Below, in pieces: positions 39,601 to 47,591 of a stretch of 59,055 nucleotides of DNA. This DNA comes from Gammaproteobacteria bacterium (GTDB taxonomy: Bacteria; Pseudomonadota; Gammaproteobacteria; Steroidobacterales; Steroidobacteraceae): positions 1-59,055 of the forward strand of contig JAJFKF010000085.1 in assembly GCA_021773365.1 (NCBI GenBank), read 5' to 3'. Position 1 is the first letter of the stretch. Each line of letters starts with the position of its first letter. The position numbers and the translations under genes were made by a program. A model generated the notes under the pieces. The model saw nothing but the letters and a program-made list of their open reading frames with translations. It was not told the origin of the DNA and did not search any database.

Positions 39601-39743
39601 GCAATGACCTGTACCTCGGGCGGCAGGATATTGGGGAACAGGGAGACGGGTAGCACGCGCAGTGCGCCCAGCCCGGCGATCAGGATGAACGCCGAGAGTA
39701 CACAGGCAAAGATCGGCCTTTCGATGAAGAAGCGCGGCGCCAT
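36627..39743 (-). CDS. RND multidrug efflux transporter (AcrB/MexB type)
   Basis: Proton-driven inner-membrane pump of the HAE-1 RND family, 1038 residues (AcrB 1049). The start MAPRFFIERPIFACVLSAFI is typical. The proton-relay Asp pair is in the segment GIVVDDAIVVLENVERHM (about residue 407), and the partner Lys is in GLSAKNAILIVEFA (about residue 940). The order MFP then RND, two bases apart, is the usual operon. No outer-membrane TolC-like gene is next to it, so it probably uses a channel encoded elsewhere. No local regulator gene is evident. Confidence 0.95.
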   Translation of the reverse strand: MAPRFFIERPIFACVLSAFILIAGLGALRVLPVSLFPNILPPEVQVIAFYPGASADVVAETVAAPLEQSINGVENMLYVRSASSASGQLTLAVTFEVGTDPDLAAINVQNRVQQALPLLPEEVRRQSVTVAKTSPTLLMVVSMQSPDRVRDDLFVSNYALVNVLDELRRISGVGSAEIFGAKNYAIRIWLQPDRLAELGLTPSDVAAAVREQNTQVAGGRVGDTPVQDRVDLTLTVTAQGRLREPEEFGNIVLRADQEGRIVRLRDVARVELGAQDYNFNATSDGEPVVGIGIFLAPSANALEVSEAIHTRMAELGNAFPTGVEWSIPYDTTHYVEVSMKEVVKTLFEAMFLVFIVVFVFLQNWRATLIPALAVPISLIGALAAMYAFGFSINTLTLFGMVLAIGIVVDDAIVVLENVERHMRTEGVNAKEATRRAMEEVSGPVIAIVLVLTAVFTPVAFLGGLIGEMYRQFAITIAVSVIISGFVALTLTPALCSLILKPGDVMHGGVLGSFDRWFQRVTLRYSSGVSYILRHSFLAAGIVVVMLVAIFSLSRIIPTSLAPEEDQGWVMAITILPPAASLQRTDAAIAQLTAGMRQHPAIPANTSISFAGMDPMTFSMRTNTAISFFPLKDWDERSTPETSAQGVVGAIFGVGSGIKDALVIGINPPAITGIDLTGGFNAFVQSRQGSDYQALEGVTQQLIQAASQRPELTGLNSTFSAQVPRVNIDLDRDRAKALGVPVNAIFETLQSTFGALYVNDFNRLGRVFKVQLQSESRYRKFPEDVRDVYVRSSSGELIPLTALASIRTVTGPDMIERFNVFPAARILGSPAEGYSSGQALAAMEEVAAEVLPDGYTLSWFGQAYQEKASGESTGIVFLLAVLMVFLILAALYERLTLPLAIIMTVPFGVFGALLAVWMRGLQNDLFLQIGLITLVGLSAKNAILIVEFAAQRYKQGKSLHEAAIEAARLRFRPIIMTSLAFIFGVLPLAISSGAGSAARHSIGTGVIGGMVMATFLAVFFVPLFFRWTSGWSRRGRPEA

Positions 39744-39745
39744 GT

Positions 39746-40924
39746 TCAGTGTCCGGCGGGGGGCTGATCGGGCTGCTGCGCCGGTTGCTGCGGCGCCTGC
39801 TGTTCCTGTTCGCTGCCGCTGATCACCGGTTTGACCACCGCCTCGGGCTGGACCTTGATGATGCCATCAACGATCACCCGCTCGCCGGCCTGCAGTCCTG
39901 AGAGCACCGTGACATCGTTGCCGATGCTGTCGCCGAGCTGCACGGGCCGCGCCTGCACCTTGTCGCCTTCGCCGACTACCCAGACCATCGTCCCCATGGG
40001 GCTGCGCAGCACGGCACGCGAAGGCACCATCGCGGCGGAGGGGAGGGTCACGCCCGCGATCCGGGCGCGCAGGAACTGGCCCGGCAGGACCTTGCCTTCC
40101 TTATTTGGCAGTGTGGCGCGCGCCTGTACCGTGCCGCTGTTCTGGTCGACCGCGGCATCGACGAAAGTCAGGGCCGCAGTCTGCGCCAGCGCCTGCCCAT
40201 CAGCCATGACGGCGACCACGTGCACGCCTTCTTTGCCCAGGGCGCCGCGCACCAGGGCCGCTTCGCTGGCCGGCATGGCGAATTCAATGTACAGCGGATC
40301 GGTCTGTACGATACGGGTAAGCAGGTTTGAGTCGCCGTCCATCGAGATCAGGCTGCCCTCCGAGCGCCGCTCCAGGCTGGTCAACCCGCTGATGGGCGCG
40401 CGGACCTCGGTGTAGGACAGGTCCAGTTCCGCGCGCTTCAAGAACGCTTCGGCGCCCGCCACCGCCGCTTCGGCGGCCTCGAAGGCCGCCATGGCCTGGT
40501 CGTGATCGCGACGGCTGACCAGGCCCTGGGACAGCAGTGGCGCTATGCGGTCACGCTCGCGGCGTGCCTCCTGCAGGCGTGCATTTTCGGCACCGAGCTG
40601 GGCCCGTGCGTGCGCCACCTCGGCCTCGTAAGTGGCGGGATCAATGCGGAACAGCAAATCGCCTTGCCTCACCCGCGACCCTTCTTCGTACCGGCGGCGC
40701 TGCAGGATGCCGCCCACCCGCGCGCGGACCTCAACTTCGCGCACACCCGCCGTACGGGCCATGTACGTCAGGTCCACGGGAACGGGGTGCTCTTCCACGA
40801 TGACGATGCCGACCTCGGTGGGTGGCGGGGTGAATTCTTCACCATCCTTCTTGCCGCAGGCGGATAGGGACAGGGAGAGTAAAGCCGCAGCCAGGGCTGC
40901 GGCGCGTACAGTAGTGGGGGGCAT
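39746..40924 (-). CDS. RND efflux periplasmic adaptor lipoprotein (AcrA/MexA type)
   Basis: Membrane-fusion protein linking the RND pump to an outer-membrane channel, 392 residues. The start at 40924 gives a lipoprotein signal with lipobox LSAC (Cys23); the frame is open further upstream without family similarity. The barrel-sandwich hybrid halves appear as VEVRARVGGILQRRRYEEGS and VRAPISGLTSLERRSEGSL, with a coiled-coil hairpin between them (about residues 95-165). The Gln/Pro-rich C-terminus ends QPDQPPAGH. First gene of the two-gene operon. Confidence 0.94.
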   Translation of the reverse strand: MPPTTVRAAALAAALLSLSLSACGKKDGEEFTPPPTEVGIVIVEEHPVPVDLTYMARTAGVREVEVRARVGGILQRRRYEEGSRVRQGDLLFRIDPATYEAEVAHARAQLGAENARLQEARRERDRIAPLLSQGLVSRRDHDQAMAAFEAAEAAVAGAEAFLKRAELDLSYTEVRAPISGLTSLERRSEGSLISMDGDSNLLTRIVQTDPLYIEFAMPASEAALVRGALGKEGVHVVAVMADGQALAQTAALTFVDAAVDQNSGTVQARATLPNKEGKVLPGQFLRARIAGVTLPSAAMVPSRAVLRSPMGTMVWVVGEGDKVQARPVQLGDSIGNDVTVLSGLQAGERVIVDGIIKVQPEAVVKPVISGSEQEQQAPQQPAQQPDQPPAGH

Positions 40925-41092
40925 GCGGAAGGCCTTTCTTGTGAAGAATCGACGCGCGCGGGAACTGTATCCATGTCCAGCAGCGAGCACAACCTTGCCG
41001 CGGCATTCCTGCCACCCGGCCTCAAATCTCGTCGCCGGCAATGAGATTCCAGGGGATTTTACCGGAATAGCCGGCCGTCCACCGCCGCTCTA
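40925..41092. other. Gap between hepT and efflux operon
   Basis: About 170 bases containing the upstream region of the efflux adaptor gene (read on the minus strand). No clear promoter, hairpin or operator was recognised. Confidence 0.4.
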
Positions 41093-41509
41093 TCAGGCCC
41101 GGAAAGTCGTGTGCAAGCCCTGGGCAAAGGTCAGCAGGTCATCGAGGTTCTTCCGGATGACGGCTTCGACTATATCGAGGTCGAGATCGTGGTACAGATG
41201 CACAGCGAGGTTGCGGAATCCCACCATCTTTTCCAGGCGTTTGCCGAGATCCGGATCGATCAGCTGTTCGCGGACGAGCATGGAGAAGGATTCGCGGCTT
41301 TCAGTGGGGATGCCCAGCCGCCTTTCGCGAATAAGCATGTTCGCGAGGTCGATCGAGGCTTCACAGGCACGAATGATGTTGAGGACAGCGGCGTCCTGGA
41401 GCAGGTGCTGGACCTTGAAATCAGGACCGGCCTGCGTCAGTGCCTTGCGGGCCTGAGCCACGCAGCGCTGGATCGAGGTGATCTTCTGGGCGGCTGTCTC
41501 TTCACTCAT
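41093..41509 (-). CDS. hepT: HepT-like HEPN ribonuclease toxin
   Basis: Toxin of the HepT/MntA type VII toxin-antitoxin system, 138 residues, all helical. The HEPN active-site motif RX4HXY is present as Arg99, His104 and Tyr106 (RNLAVHLY). In studied pairs, the MntA antitoxin blocks HepT by adding AMP to that tyrosine. The ATG at 41509 overlaps the mntA stop by four bases, so the antitoxin is made first. The pair lies between the efflux operon and the aminotransferase gene, on the same strand. Confidence 0.88.
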   Translation of the reverse strand: MSEETAAQKITSIQRCVAQARKALTQAGPDFKVQHLLQDAAVLNIIRACEASIDLANMLIRERRLGIPTESRESFSMLVREQLIDPDLGKRLEKMVGFRNLAVHLYHDLDLDIVEAVIRKNLDDLLTFAQGLHTTFRA

Positions 41510-41925
41510 GCTCCGTACCCGATCCCTGTACGCCGGAAGTCGTCCAGAATGTCCTTGATCTCTTCCCGGTGCCGAGCGTAACGGCTCATGGCTGTGGCTT
41601 CCCAGGACAGCACAGCCTGCGGGTTGGCGACGAACAAGGTCCTGCCATCGGCCAACACCTCCCGCCGCAGCGCATCTCCCACCCTGCGCAAATCCACCAG
41701 ATCGACATCGCGTCCGATGCCACGGGATAGCCGCCCCAGCACCTCCAGAATGTCGCCGATGTGCTGTCCGTGCGGGAGCAGGATGGCAAGGTCGAGGTCA
41801 CTGTCCGGCCACTCCTCGCCACGGGCAAAGCTGCCATACACATAAATTGCCCATACGTCCGGAAATTCCGCGAGCAGAATGTCCCGGGCGGTATCGAACA
41901 GGTGCTGTCGTTCCGATGGGGTCAC
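41506..41925 (-). CDS. mntA: MntA-like minimal nucleotidyltransferase antitoxin
   Basis: Antitoxin adenylyltransferase of the HepT/MntA system, 139 residues from a GTG at 41925. The frame is open upstream, but that part is low-quality, Arg/Gly-rich sequence. The nucleotidyltransferase signature GSX10DXD is intact: Gly31-Ser32 and Asp43-x-Asp45 (GSFARGEEWPDSDLDLAILL), with a third acidic residue expected in DVDLVDL. The length fits characterised MntA proteins. Confidence 0.85.
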   Translation of the reverse strand: MTPSERQHLFDTARDILLAEFPDVWAIYVYGSFARGEEWPDSDLDLAILLPHGQHIGDILEVLGRLSRGIGRDVDLVDLRRVGDALRREVLADGRTLFVANPQAVLSWEATAMSRYARHREEIKDILDDFRRTGIGYGA

Positions 41926-41989
41926 GCGGCCGATTCTATCAGCACATGGGGCGAGGGGCGCCTGGAGCGCGGTTGCCTCAACGCCGGCC

Positions 41990-42862
41990 TCAGTACGGCG
42001 TGCCCGCCAGCCCGGCTTTGCAGGCTTCAAATTCCTCGCGGATCCGCCGCCACACCGGCCCGGGCTCGCCTGTCCCCACCGGCCGCCCATCCAGACGGGT
42101 CACCGGCAGCGGGCCAATGGTGGCGGCGCCAATGAAAATCTCATCGGCGGCGCGCAGCTGCGCTTCGGTCACGGCCATTGCGCGGGTGGGGATGCCGGCC
42201 TGTGCGGCCAGCTCCGTCACCACATCCTGCGTGGTGCCCGGCAGCAGCTGCGGGCTGCGAGGCGGGGTGCGGATCTCCCCGTTGATGACTACATGGACCG
42301 TGGTCGAGGTGCCCTCGGTGAGCAGGCCATCGCGCAGCAGGATGGTTTCATGCGCGCCGGCTTCGACGGCCTGCTGTTTGAGCAGCACGTTGGCCAGCAA
42401 CGCGGTGGACTTGATGTTGCAGCGCTGCCAGCGGGTGTCTGCGGCGGTTACCGCCGCCACGCCCTGCTCGAGTTTCTCTGCAGGTAACGCCGGTAGCGGT
42501 GAGGCATAGGCGAAAACAGTGGGCGCCAGCCCGGTCGGTGGTGCGTGGTTGCGCCCGTACTCGGCGCCGCGCGAGACCTGAACGTAGAGGTACATGTCGC
42601 CGCCGTCATTGCGCGCTATGAGTTGCCGGCAGATCGTCTCCCATTCCGCCCGCGTGTGCACCGGCGCCATGCCCAGCGCAGCCAGACTGCGGTCCAGGCG
42701 GTCGAAATGCGGGCGAAACCGGAAGGGACGCCCGGCATATACCGGGATGACTTCATATACGCCGTCGCCGAACAGGAACGCGCGATCCAATGGCGAAATG
42801 CGCGCCTCGCGCAGGGGCAGGTAGTCACCGTTGAGGTAGCAGAGCGGAAATGGGTCGGCCAC
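41990..42862 (-). CDS. Class IV aminotransferase, D-amino-acid transaminase-like
   Basis: PLP enzyme of the D-alanine/branched-chain aminotransferase fold, 290 residues from a GTG at 42862. It begins CYLNGDYLPLREARISPLDR, with the PLP lysine Lys151 in CNIKSTALLANVLLKQQA and Glu183 in TEGTSTTVHV. Length and motifs favour D-amino-acid transaminase (D-Ala plus 2-oxoglutarate to pyruvate and D-Glu) over IlvE or aminodeoxychorismate lyase, but this is not certain. It lies 18 bases after the CocE-like gene and downstream of dacA, whose reaction releases D-Ala, which supports the D-amino-acid role. Confidence 0.82.
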   Translation of the reverse strand: MADPFPLCYLNGDYLPLREARISPLDRAFLFGDGVYEVIPVYAGRPFRFRPHFDRLDRSLAALGMAPVHTRAEWETICRQLIARNDGGDMYLYVQVSRGAEYGRNHAPPTGLAPTVFAYASPLPALPAEKLEQGVAAVTAADTRWQRCNIKSTALLANVLLKQQAVEAGAHETILLRDGLLTEGTSTTVHVVINGEIRTPPRSPQLLPGTTQDVVTELAAQAGIPTRAMAVTEAQLRAADEIFIGAATIGPLPVTRLDGRPVGTGEPGPVWRRIREEFEACKAGLAGTPY

Positions 42863-42880
42863 CGGGGGATACCTTCAGGG

Positions 42881-44773
42881 TCAGGGAATGATGGACAGGA
42901 CGATCCGCGACGGATGTTTGACGGAGTAGTGCACGGTATTGCGCGCCACCACTGCCTTGGTCTCGTCGTAGTTGTTGCCGCCGGTGTTGAGATTGCGCAT
43001 GTACTGCGGGAACTTGCTGGAGGAGATCTCCACTCGCAGGCGATGGCCTTTCCTGAACACATGGCTAGTGGACATGGGCGTGGGCTTCAGCTCGTACACT
43101 CGTCCCGATTGCATCATGGCCGGTTTGTCGTAGCCATCGCGGTAGCGTGCCCGCAGGATGGTGTCGTCCACGTTGTAGGCTGTGCCGTCAGGATGTACAT
43201 CCACCAGTTTGACGGTGAAGTCAGTGTCTTTAACGTCGGACGACACGTATAGCGTGGGTTTGATGTGCCCGGTGACCTGCAGGGGCCGCTCAAGTACCGG
43301 GCCGTCATACACCAGTACGTCGGCGCGCGCCTCGATGGCGCGCTGATCGTAACTGCCACCGGGGGCCGCACCCTGATTGCAGCACACCCCGCCGCCCAGG
43401 GCTGGCACCGGGTTCATCGGATCATAGACAAAGGTGTCGGTGCGGGCCGCCGCCGGCATCGCATCGCGCAGCACGCCATCGCCGAACAGGCTGTTGGCAC
43501 GACCACCACTGTCCAGATACAGCGTCATGCTTGTTGCATTCTTTGGCGGCCACGCCTGAGCGTGCTCCCATTTGTTGGCGCCCATGGTGTAGTACTGCAC
43601 ACGCGGGGTCTTTTTGTGGAAACCGTTGTCCTCGTTCCTGAGGTAGTGGTCGAGGAAGGCAAAAATCTGCTCGAAGTACGGCAGCGCGGCGCGGCCCACG
43701 TTCAATTCACCGGCGATGAGATCCTTGTTCTCGGGTGTACTGAGGAACCGGCAGTGCAGGGTGGGGGCCACGACCATGAACTGCCCGTCCCGCACCCGTG
43801 CCGTGGCGCCGTTCTCGCGCACGTGGTTGAACAGCGCCAGGTTCGGACCCTGGCTGACATCAAACCAGCTGTTGAACCAGAACGCCGGCACACCAAAGGG
43901 CTCGTCGTCGTGATACAGACCACTGCGATACCAGCGGGGGTCGTCGGGCGTGCGCGCCATCAGGTCCTGCACCGGGCCGGTATTGGCGCCGGCTTCCTCC
44001 AGCCATTCGATCGAGGGCAGCTTTGTCAGCTGCTTCTTCCAGTCCACCTCCGGCATGTCAGGCGCAAGATCATACAGCTTGCGCAGGCGTTGCAGCTGCG
44101 CCTGCTCCAGTCCCGCAGGAAATCGCGGATAGGTGGTCTGCTGCACGCTGTAGAGCCAGACGGAGAACAGCGTTTGGTGAACACCGCCCTTGTACCAGTT
44201 GCCCTGTTCGTGAAACTCGCCCACCCGGCCGATGCCGGCGCCGGCGGCCATGGGCACCATGGCCTTGTGCGCCGGATGGCTTTGCGCAGCCAGGGCCAGC
44301 TGCCATTCGGCCGGCGAGGAGCAGCCGACGGTGGCGACGCTGCCGCTGGACCAGTCCTGTGCGGCCAGCCAGGTCAGGGCGTCGTAGCCGTCGGTGCGCG
44401 GGTTGCCCAGCAGTTCCCATTCGCCTTCCGAGTAGTAGCGTCCGCGCTCGTTCTGAATGACGAAGGCGTAGCCGCGTGAGACGGCCTCGTAGGCCCATTG
44501 CAGCGAGGAGCCGCCGATTTCGTTGAAGTTGTAGGGCGTCTTCAGCAGTACCACCGGCACCTTGCCGCTGGCGTTCTTCGGCCGGTAGATATCGGTGGCC
44601 AGGCGCACACCGTCGCGCATGGGCATCATGACCATGGTGTCAGCCGTGGAGATTCGTTCCAGATCCTGCAGCGTCGGCTCCGCCCTGAGTTGCGCGACCG
44701 CGGGCAGAGCGGTGATGACCAGCCCCAGCAGGCCTGCAGCGACGGCCGTACGTTGGCGCTGTATGCCTGTCAT
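42881..44773 (-). CDS. Exported CocE/NonD-family (S15-type) hydrolase
   Basis: Alpha/beta hydrolase of the X-Pro dipeptidyl-peptidase/cocaine esterase family, 630 residues from the ATG at 44773 (the TTG-started longer frame lies inside dacA). The N-terminus (MTGIQRQRTAVAAGLLGLVI then TALPAVAQ) is a signal peptide. MPMRDGVRLATDIYRP is the family entry motif, VGCSSPAEW holds the probable nucleophile serine, and the C-terminal third is the beta-rich S15 domain. Its ATG overlaps the dacA stop (ATGA), so translation is coupled to dacA. Substrate unknown: a peptide, ester or beta-lactam-like bond. Confidence 0.85.
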   Translation of the reverse strand: MTGIQRQRTAVAAGLLGLVITALPAVAQLRAEPTLQDLERISTADTMVMMPMRDGVRLATDIYRPKNASGKVPVVLLKTPYNFNEIGGSSLQWAYEAVSRGYAFVIQNERGRYYSEGEWELLGNPRTDGYDALTWLAAQDWSSGSVATVGCSSPAEWQLALAAQSHPAHKAMVPMAAGAGIGRVGEFHEQGNWYKGGVHQTLFSVWLYSVQQTTYPRFPAGLEQAQLQRLRKLYDLAPDMPEVDWKKQLTKLPSIEWLEEAGANTGPVQDLMARTPDDPRWYRSGLYHDDEPFGVPAFWFNSWFDVSQGPNLALFNHVRENGATARVRDGQFMVVAPTLHCRFLSTPENKDLIAGELNVGRAALPYFEQIFAFLDHYLRNEDNGFHKKTPRVQYYTMGANKWEHAQAWPPKNATSMTLYLDSGGRANSLFGDGVLRDAMPAAARTDTFVYDPMNPVPALGGGVCCNQGAAPGGSYDQRAIEARADVLVYDGPVLERPLQVTGHIKPTLYVSSDVKDTDFTVKLVDVHPDGTAYNVDDTILRARYRDGYDKPAMMQSGRVYELKPTPMSTSHVFRKGHRLRVEISSSKFPQYMRNLNTGGNNYDETKAVVARNTVHYSVKHPSRIVLSIIP

Positions 44774-45924
44774 TCGAACCACAGCAGCACGCTGTCCACC
44801 ATGCGTGTCCAAAGGCCCCCGCGTTGCACCTGCTGCAATACCACCAGCGGCCGCGTGGCGACGGTTTCATCGTCCAGCGTGACCCGCAGCTCGCCGACCG
44901 CGGTAGCTGCTGCAAGCGGCGCCATCAATCCCATGTGCATCGTCGCCGCGGTTTTCAGATCCGCAAACCGCCCGCGCGGCACCGTGGCGTAGAGCGCGGA
45001 GGACAGGCCGACAGCCACCGGGCTGCGGTCCGCCTTCCATACCCGCACTGAGGTCAGCGACCGCCGCGCCGAATACACTTTTCTGGTCTCAAAGAAGGAG
45101 AAGCCGTAGTTCAGCAGCGCCAGATTGCCGTCTTCGCGCGCGCGGAAGGAGGTGGTGCCCATCACCACCGAGATCAGGCGCATGCCCTCACGTTTTGCCG
45201 AGGCCGCCAGGCAGTAACCGGCCGCCCGGGTGTGGCCGGTCTTGATGCCGTCCACCGAGGGGTCGCGCGTCAGCAGACCGTTGCGGTTGCCCTGCTTGAT
45301 GCCGTTCCAGGTGAAATCCGGCTGCGAGTAGTAACGGTAGTAGTCCGGAAATTCCCGGATCATGGCGTTGGCCAGCAGGGCGATGTCGCGCGCGCTCATG
45401 TAGGCGTTTTCGGCGGGCAGGCCGGTGCTGTTGCCAAAGTTGGAGTTGGTCAGGCCAAGCTCGCGTGCGTAGTTGTTCATCAACTGCACGAAGGTGGCCT
45501 CGCTGCCGCCCAGGCGCTCGGCCAGGGCGATGGTGGCATCGTTGCCCGACTGCACGATCATGCCCTGGATCAGGGCCTCCACCGGTACCTGGCTGCCCAC
45601 CTTCATGAAACTGGTCGAGCCGTCCGTGCCGGCCCCGCCGGTGCGCCAGGCGTGTTCGCTGATCGTAACTGGTTCATCCAACGCAAGTTTTCTGGACCGC
45701 AGAGCATCAAAGACCGCGTAGGCGGTCATCAGCTTGACGATGCTGGCCGGCTCCATGCGCTCATCGGCATTGTGCTCGGCCAGGATGCGTCCGCTGTGGT
45801 GGTCCATCAGGAAGTAGCTCTTCGCAGCGACCTGGGGCGGGGCGGGGACCGGTATGTCGGCGGCTTGGGTGGCGGCGGACAGAAACAGGCAGCAGAGGAA
45901 CAGGGCGCGGTAAAGGGTTTTCAT
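44770..45924 (-). CDS. dacA: D-alanyl-D-alanine carboxypeptidase (PBP5/6 type)
   Basis: Low-molecular-weight penicillin-binding protein that removes the terminal D-Ala from peptidoglycan stems in the periplasm. 384 residues from the ATG at 45924. It has a signal peptide (about residues 1-21), the SxxK motif Ser61-Ile-Val-Lys64, SGN at 126-128 and KTG at 228-230. A C-terminal beta domain and an amphipathic end (MVDSVLLWFE) fit membrane attachment. An extended -10-like TGCTACACT lies upstream on the minus strand (near 45958-45966). Confidence 0.95.
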   Translation of the reverse strand: MKTLYRALFLCCLFLSAATQAADIPVPAPPQVAAKSYFLMDHHSGRILAEHNADERMEPASIVKLMTAYAVFDALRSRKLALDEPVTISEHAWRTGGAGTDGSTSFMKVGSQVPVEALIQGMIVQSGNDATIALAERLGGSEATFVQLMNNYARELGLTNSNFGNSTGLPAENAYMSARDIALLANAMIREFPDYYRYYSQPDFTWNGIKQGNRNGLLTRDPSVDGIKTGHTRAAGYCLAASAKREGMRLISVVMGTTSFRAREDGNLALLNYGFSFFETRKVYSARRSLTSVRVWKADRSPVAVGLSSALYATVPRGRFADLKTAATMHMGLMAPLAAATAVGELRVTLDDETVATRPLVVLQQVQRGGLWTRMVDSVLLWFE

Positions 45925-46182
45925 CGGTCTCGCAGGTATTTTGGCAACAACCGGTGCAGTGTAGCAGCGGCTTTGCGCCAATTCGCCTCCCCTGCGTCCG
46001 TTCCGGGACGATGAGCGGTGCGCATCAGTACCGCAGCGCGTTAGACCGTCCAGCCTTTCCTGAAGCATTTTTCATCAAGATAACCCGCGCCAGCCGCCCC
46101 CGGACGGTGGCCTTTCGGCCCGCTTGCGGTATTCTGCGGCTCCTTGCAAGTATCCAGTGCACCGGTATTCGGAGAGCCATCC
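45925..46182. promoter_or_regulatory. Divergent dacA / M16 peptidase promoter region
   Basis: The 258-base gap between divergent genes must hold promoters for both. For dacA (minus strand) the best candidate is an extended -10 TGC-TACACT with the -10 at 45958-45963. For the M16 gene, TTGCAA (46144-46149) followed after 16 bases by TATTCG is a weak candidate. Nothing else is recognised. Confidence 0.3.
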
Positions 46183-47583
46183 ATGCATCATTCATCCAGT
46201 GTTTTCCACCGGCCCCTGCAGGCTGCGGCGTTGCTGACGCTGCTGGCCGGCTGCGGTTGGGAGCCAGGCGGCAATGCCCTGGCGCAGTCCTCCGTCGCCC
46301 CCGTGGCCGGGTTCACCCACGTCAGAACCCTGGACGGCATTCAGGAGTACACCCTCGACAGCAACGGCCTGACCGTGCTGATCAAGCCCGACCACTCGGC
46401 CCCGGTGGTCAACTTTCAGGTGGTCTATCGCGTAGGCTCGCGCAACGAAGTCACCGGCACCACCGGGTCCACCCACCTGCTCGAGCATCTGATGTTCAAG
46501 GGCAGCGACGCCTACAACGATGCCAAGGGCAACAGCATCAAACAGTACCTGGAATCGGTGGGCGCGGGCTTCAACGCCACCACTTCCTCGGATCGCACCA
46601 ATTACTTCGGCACCCTGGGCAAGGACCATCTGGAGGGTTACATCGCCATCGAGTCCGACCGCATGCGCAATCTGTGGCTGCGCGAGGAGGACCGCCAGGC
46701 CGAAATGACGGTGGTGCGCAACGAATACGAGCGCGGCGAGAACAATCCCGGCCAGACGCTATATAAGGAAGTGATGGCCACCGCCTACCAGGCCCATCCC
46801 TATCATCACTCAGTCATCGGCTGGCGCAGCGACATCGAGAACGTGCCCATCGGGAAACTGCGCGCCTTCTATGACACCTACTACTGGCCCAACAACGCCA
46901 CCGTGACCATGGTGGGTGACATTGAGCCGGCCGCCGCGCTGCAGCTGATCAAGAAGTACTACGGTGGTTTCCCGCACTCTCCCCAGGCCATTCCGCAGCT
47001 GTACACGAAGGAGCCACCGCAGCAGGGCCCCCGCCGCGTGATCCTCAAACGCCCCGGCCAGCTCGGCGTCGTCATGATTGCCTACAAGGGTCCGGATGGC
47101 CTGGATGCCGATATGCCGGCACTGGATGTGCTGGGCGCCATTCTCAGTAGTGGCAAGAACAGCCGCCTCTATCGCGCGCTTACGGACAAGGGGCTGGTCC
47201 TCGGCGCCAACGCCGGCATCCGGTCCCAACCCGATCCCGGTTTGTTCATGGCCAGCGGTACGCTCGCGCCCGGCATCGCGCATGAGCAGGTCGAAAAGGC
47301 CCTGATCGGGGAACTGGAGCGCGTCAAAGTCGACGGGGTTACCCAGTCGGAAATTGACGATGTGATCAGCCAGCAGCGCGCCGGAGAAGCCTACGGCCGC
47401 GACGGCGTGGTCGGCGTGGCCAATGGTCTGGAGTCCTGGATTACCGTCGGTGACTGGACCTACTACGTGACCTACATCGACAAACTCGCCAAGGTCACAC
47501 CCGCCGACGTGCAGCGGGTGGCAAAGAAATACCTCAACGAAGACCAGAGCACGACAGGCTGGTTCGTACCGGTGGCAAAGTGA
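46183..47583 (+). CDS. M16-family zinc metallopeptidase lipoprotein
   Basis: Envelope insulinase-type (M16/pitrilysin) peptidase, 466 residues from the ATG at 46183. The start gives a lipoprotein signal with lipobox LAGC (Cys24). The inverted zinc motif HxxEH is His98-Leu-Leu-Glu101-His102 (STHLLEHLMFKG), and the third zinc ligand is in RNEYERGENNPG about 75 residues later. It would be the catalytic half of a heterodimer with the next gene, which lacks the motif. Possible roles are peptide or signal-peptide breakdown in the periplasm. Confidence 0.92.
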   Translation: MHHSSSVFHRPLQAAALLTLLAGCGWEPGGNALAQSSVAPVAGFTHVRTLDGIQEYTLDSNGLTVLIKPDHSAPVVNFQVVYRVGSRNEVTGTTGSTHLLEHLMFKGSDAYNDAKGNSIKQYLESVGAGFNATTSSDRTNYFGTLGKDHLEGYIAIESDRMRNLWLREEDRQAEMTVVRNEYERGENNPGQTLYKEVMATAYQAHPYHHSVIGWRSDIENVPIGKLRAFYDTYYWPNNATVTMVGDIEPAAALQLIKKYYGGFPHSPQAIPQLYTKEPPQQGPRRVILKRPGQLGVVMIAYKGPDGLDADMPALDVLGAILSSGKNSRLYRALTDKGLVLGANAGIRSQPDPGLFMASGTLAPGIAHEQVEKALIGELERVKVDGVTQSEIDDVISQQRAGEAYGRDGVVGVANGLESWITVGDWTYYVTYIDKLAKVTPADVQRVAKKYLNEDQSTTGWFVPVAK

Positions 47584-47591
47584 GAATCTCA

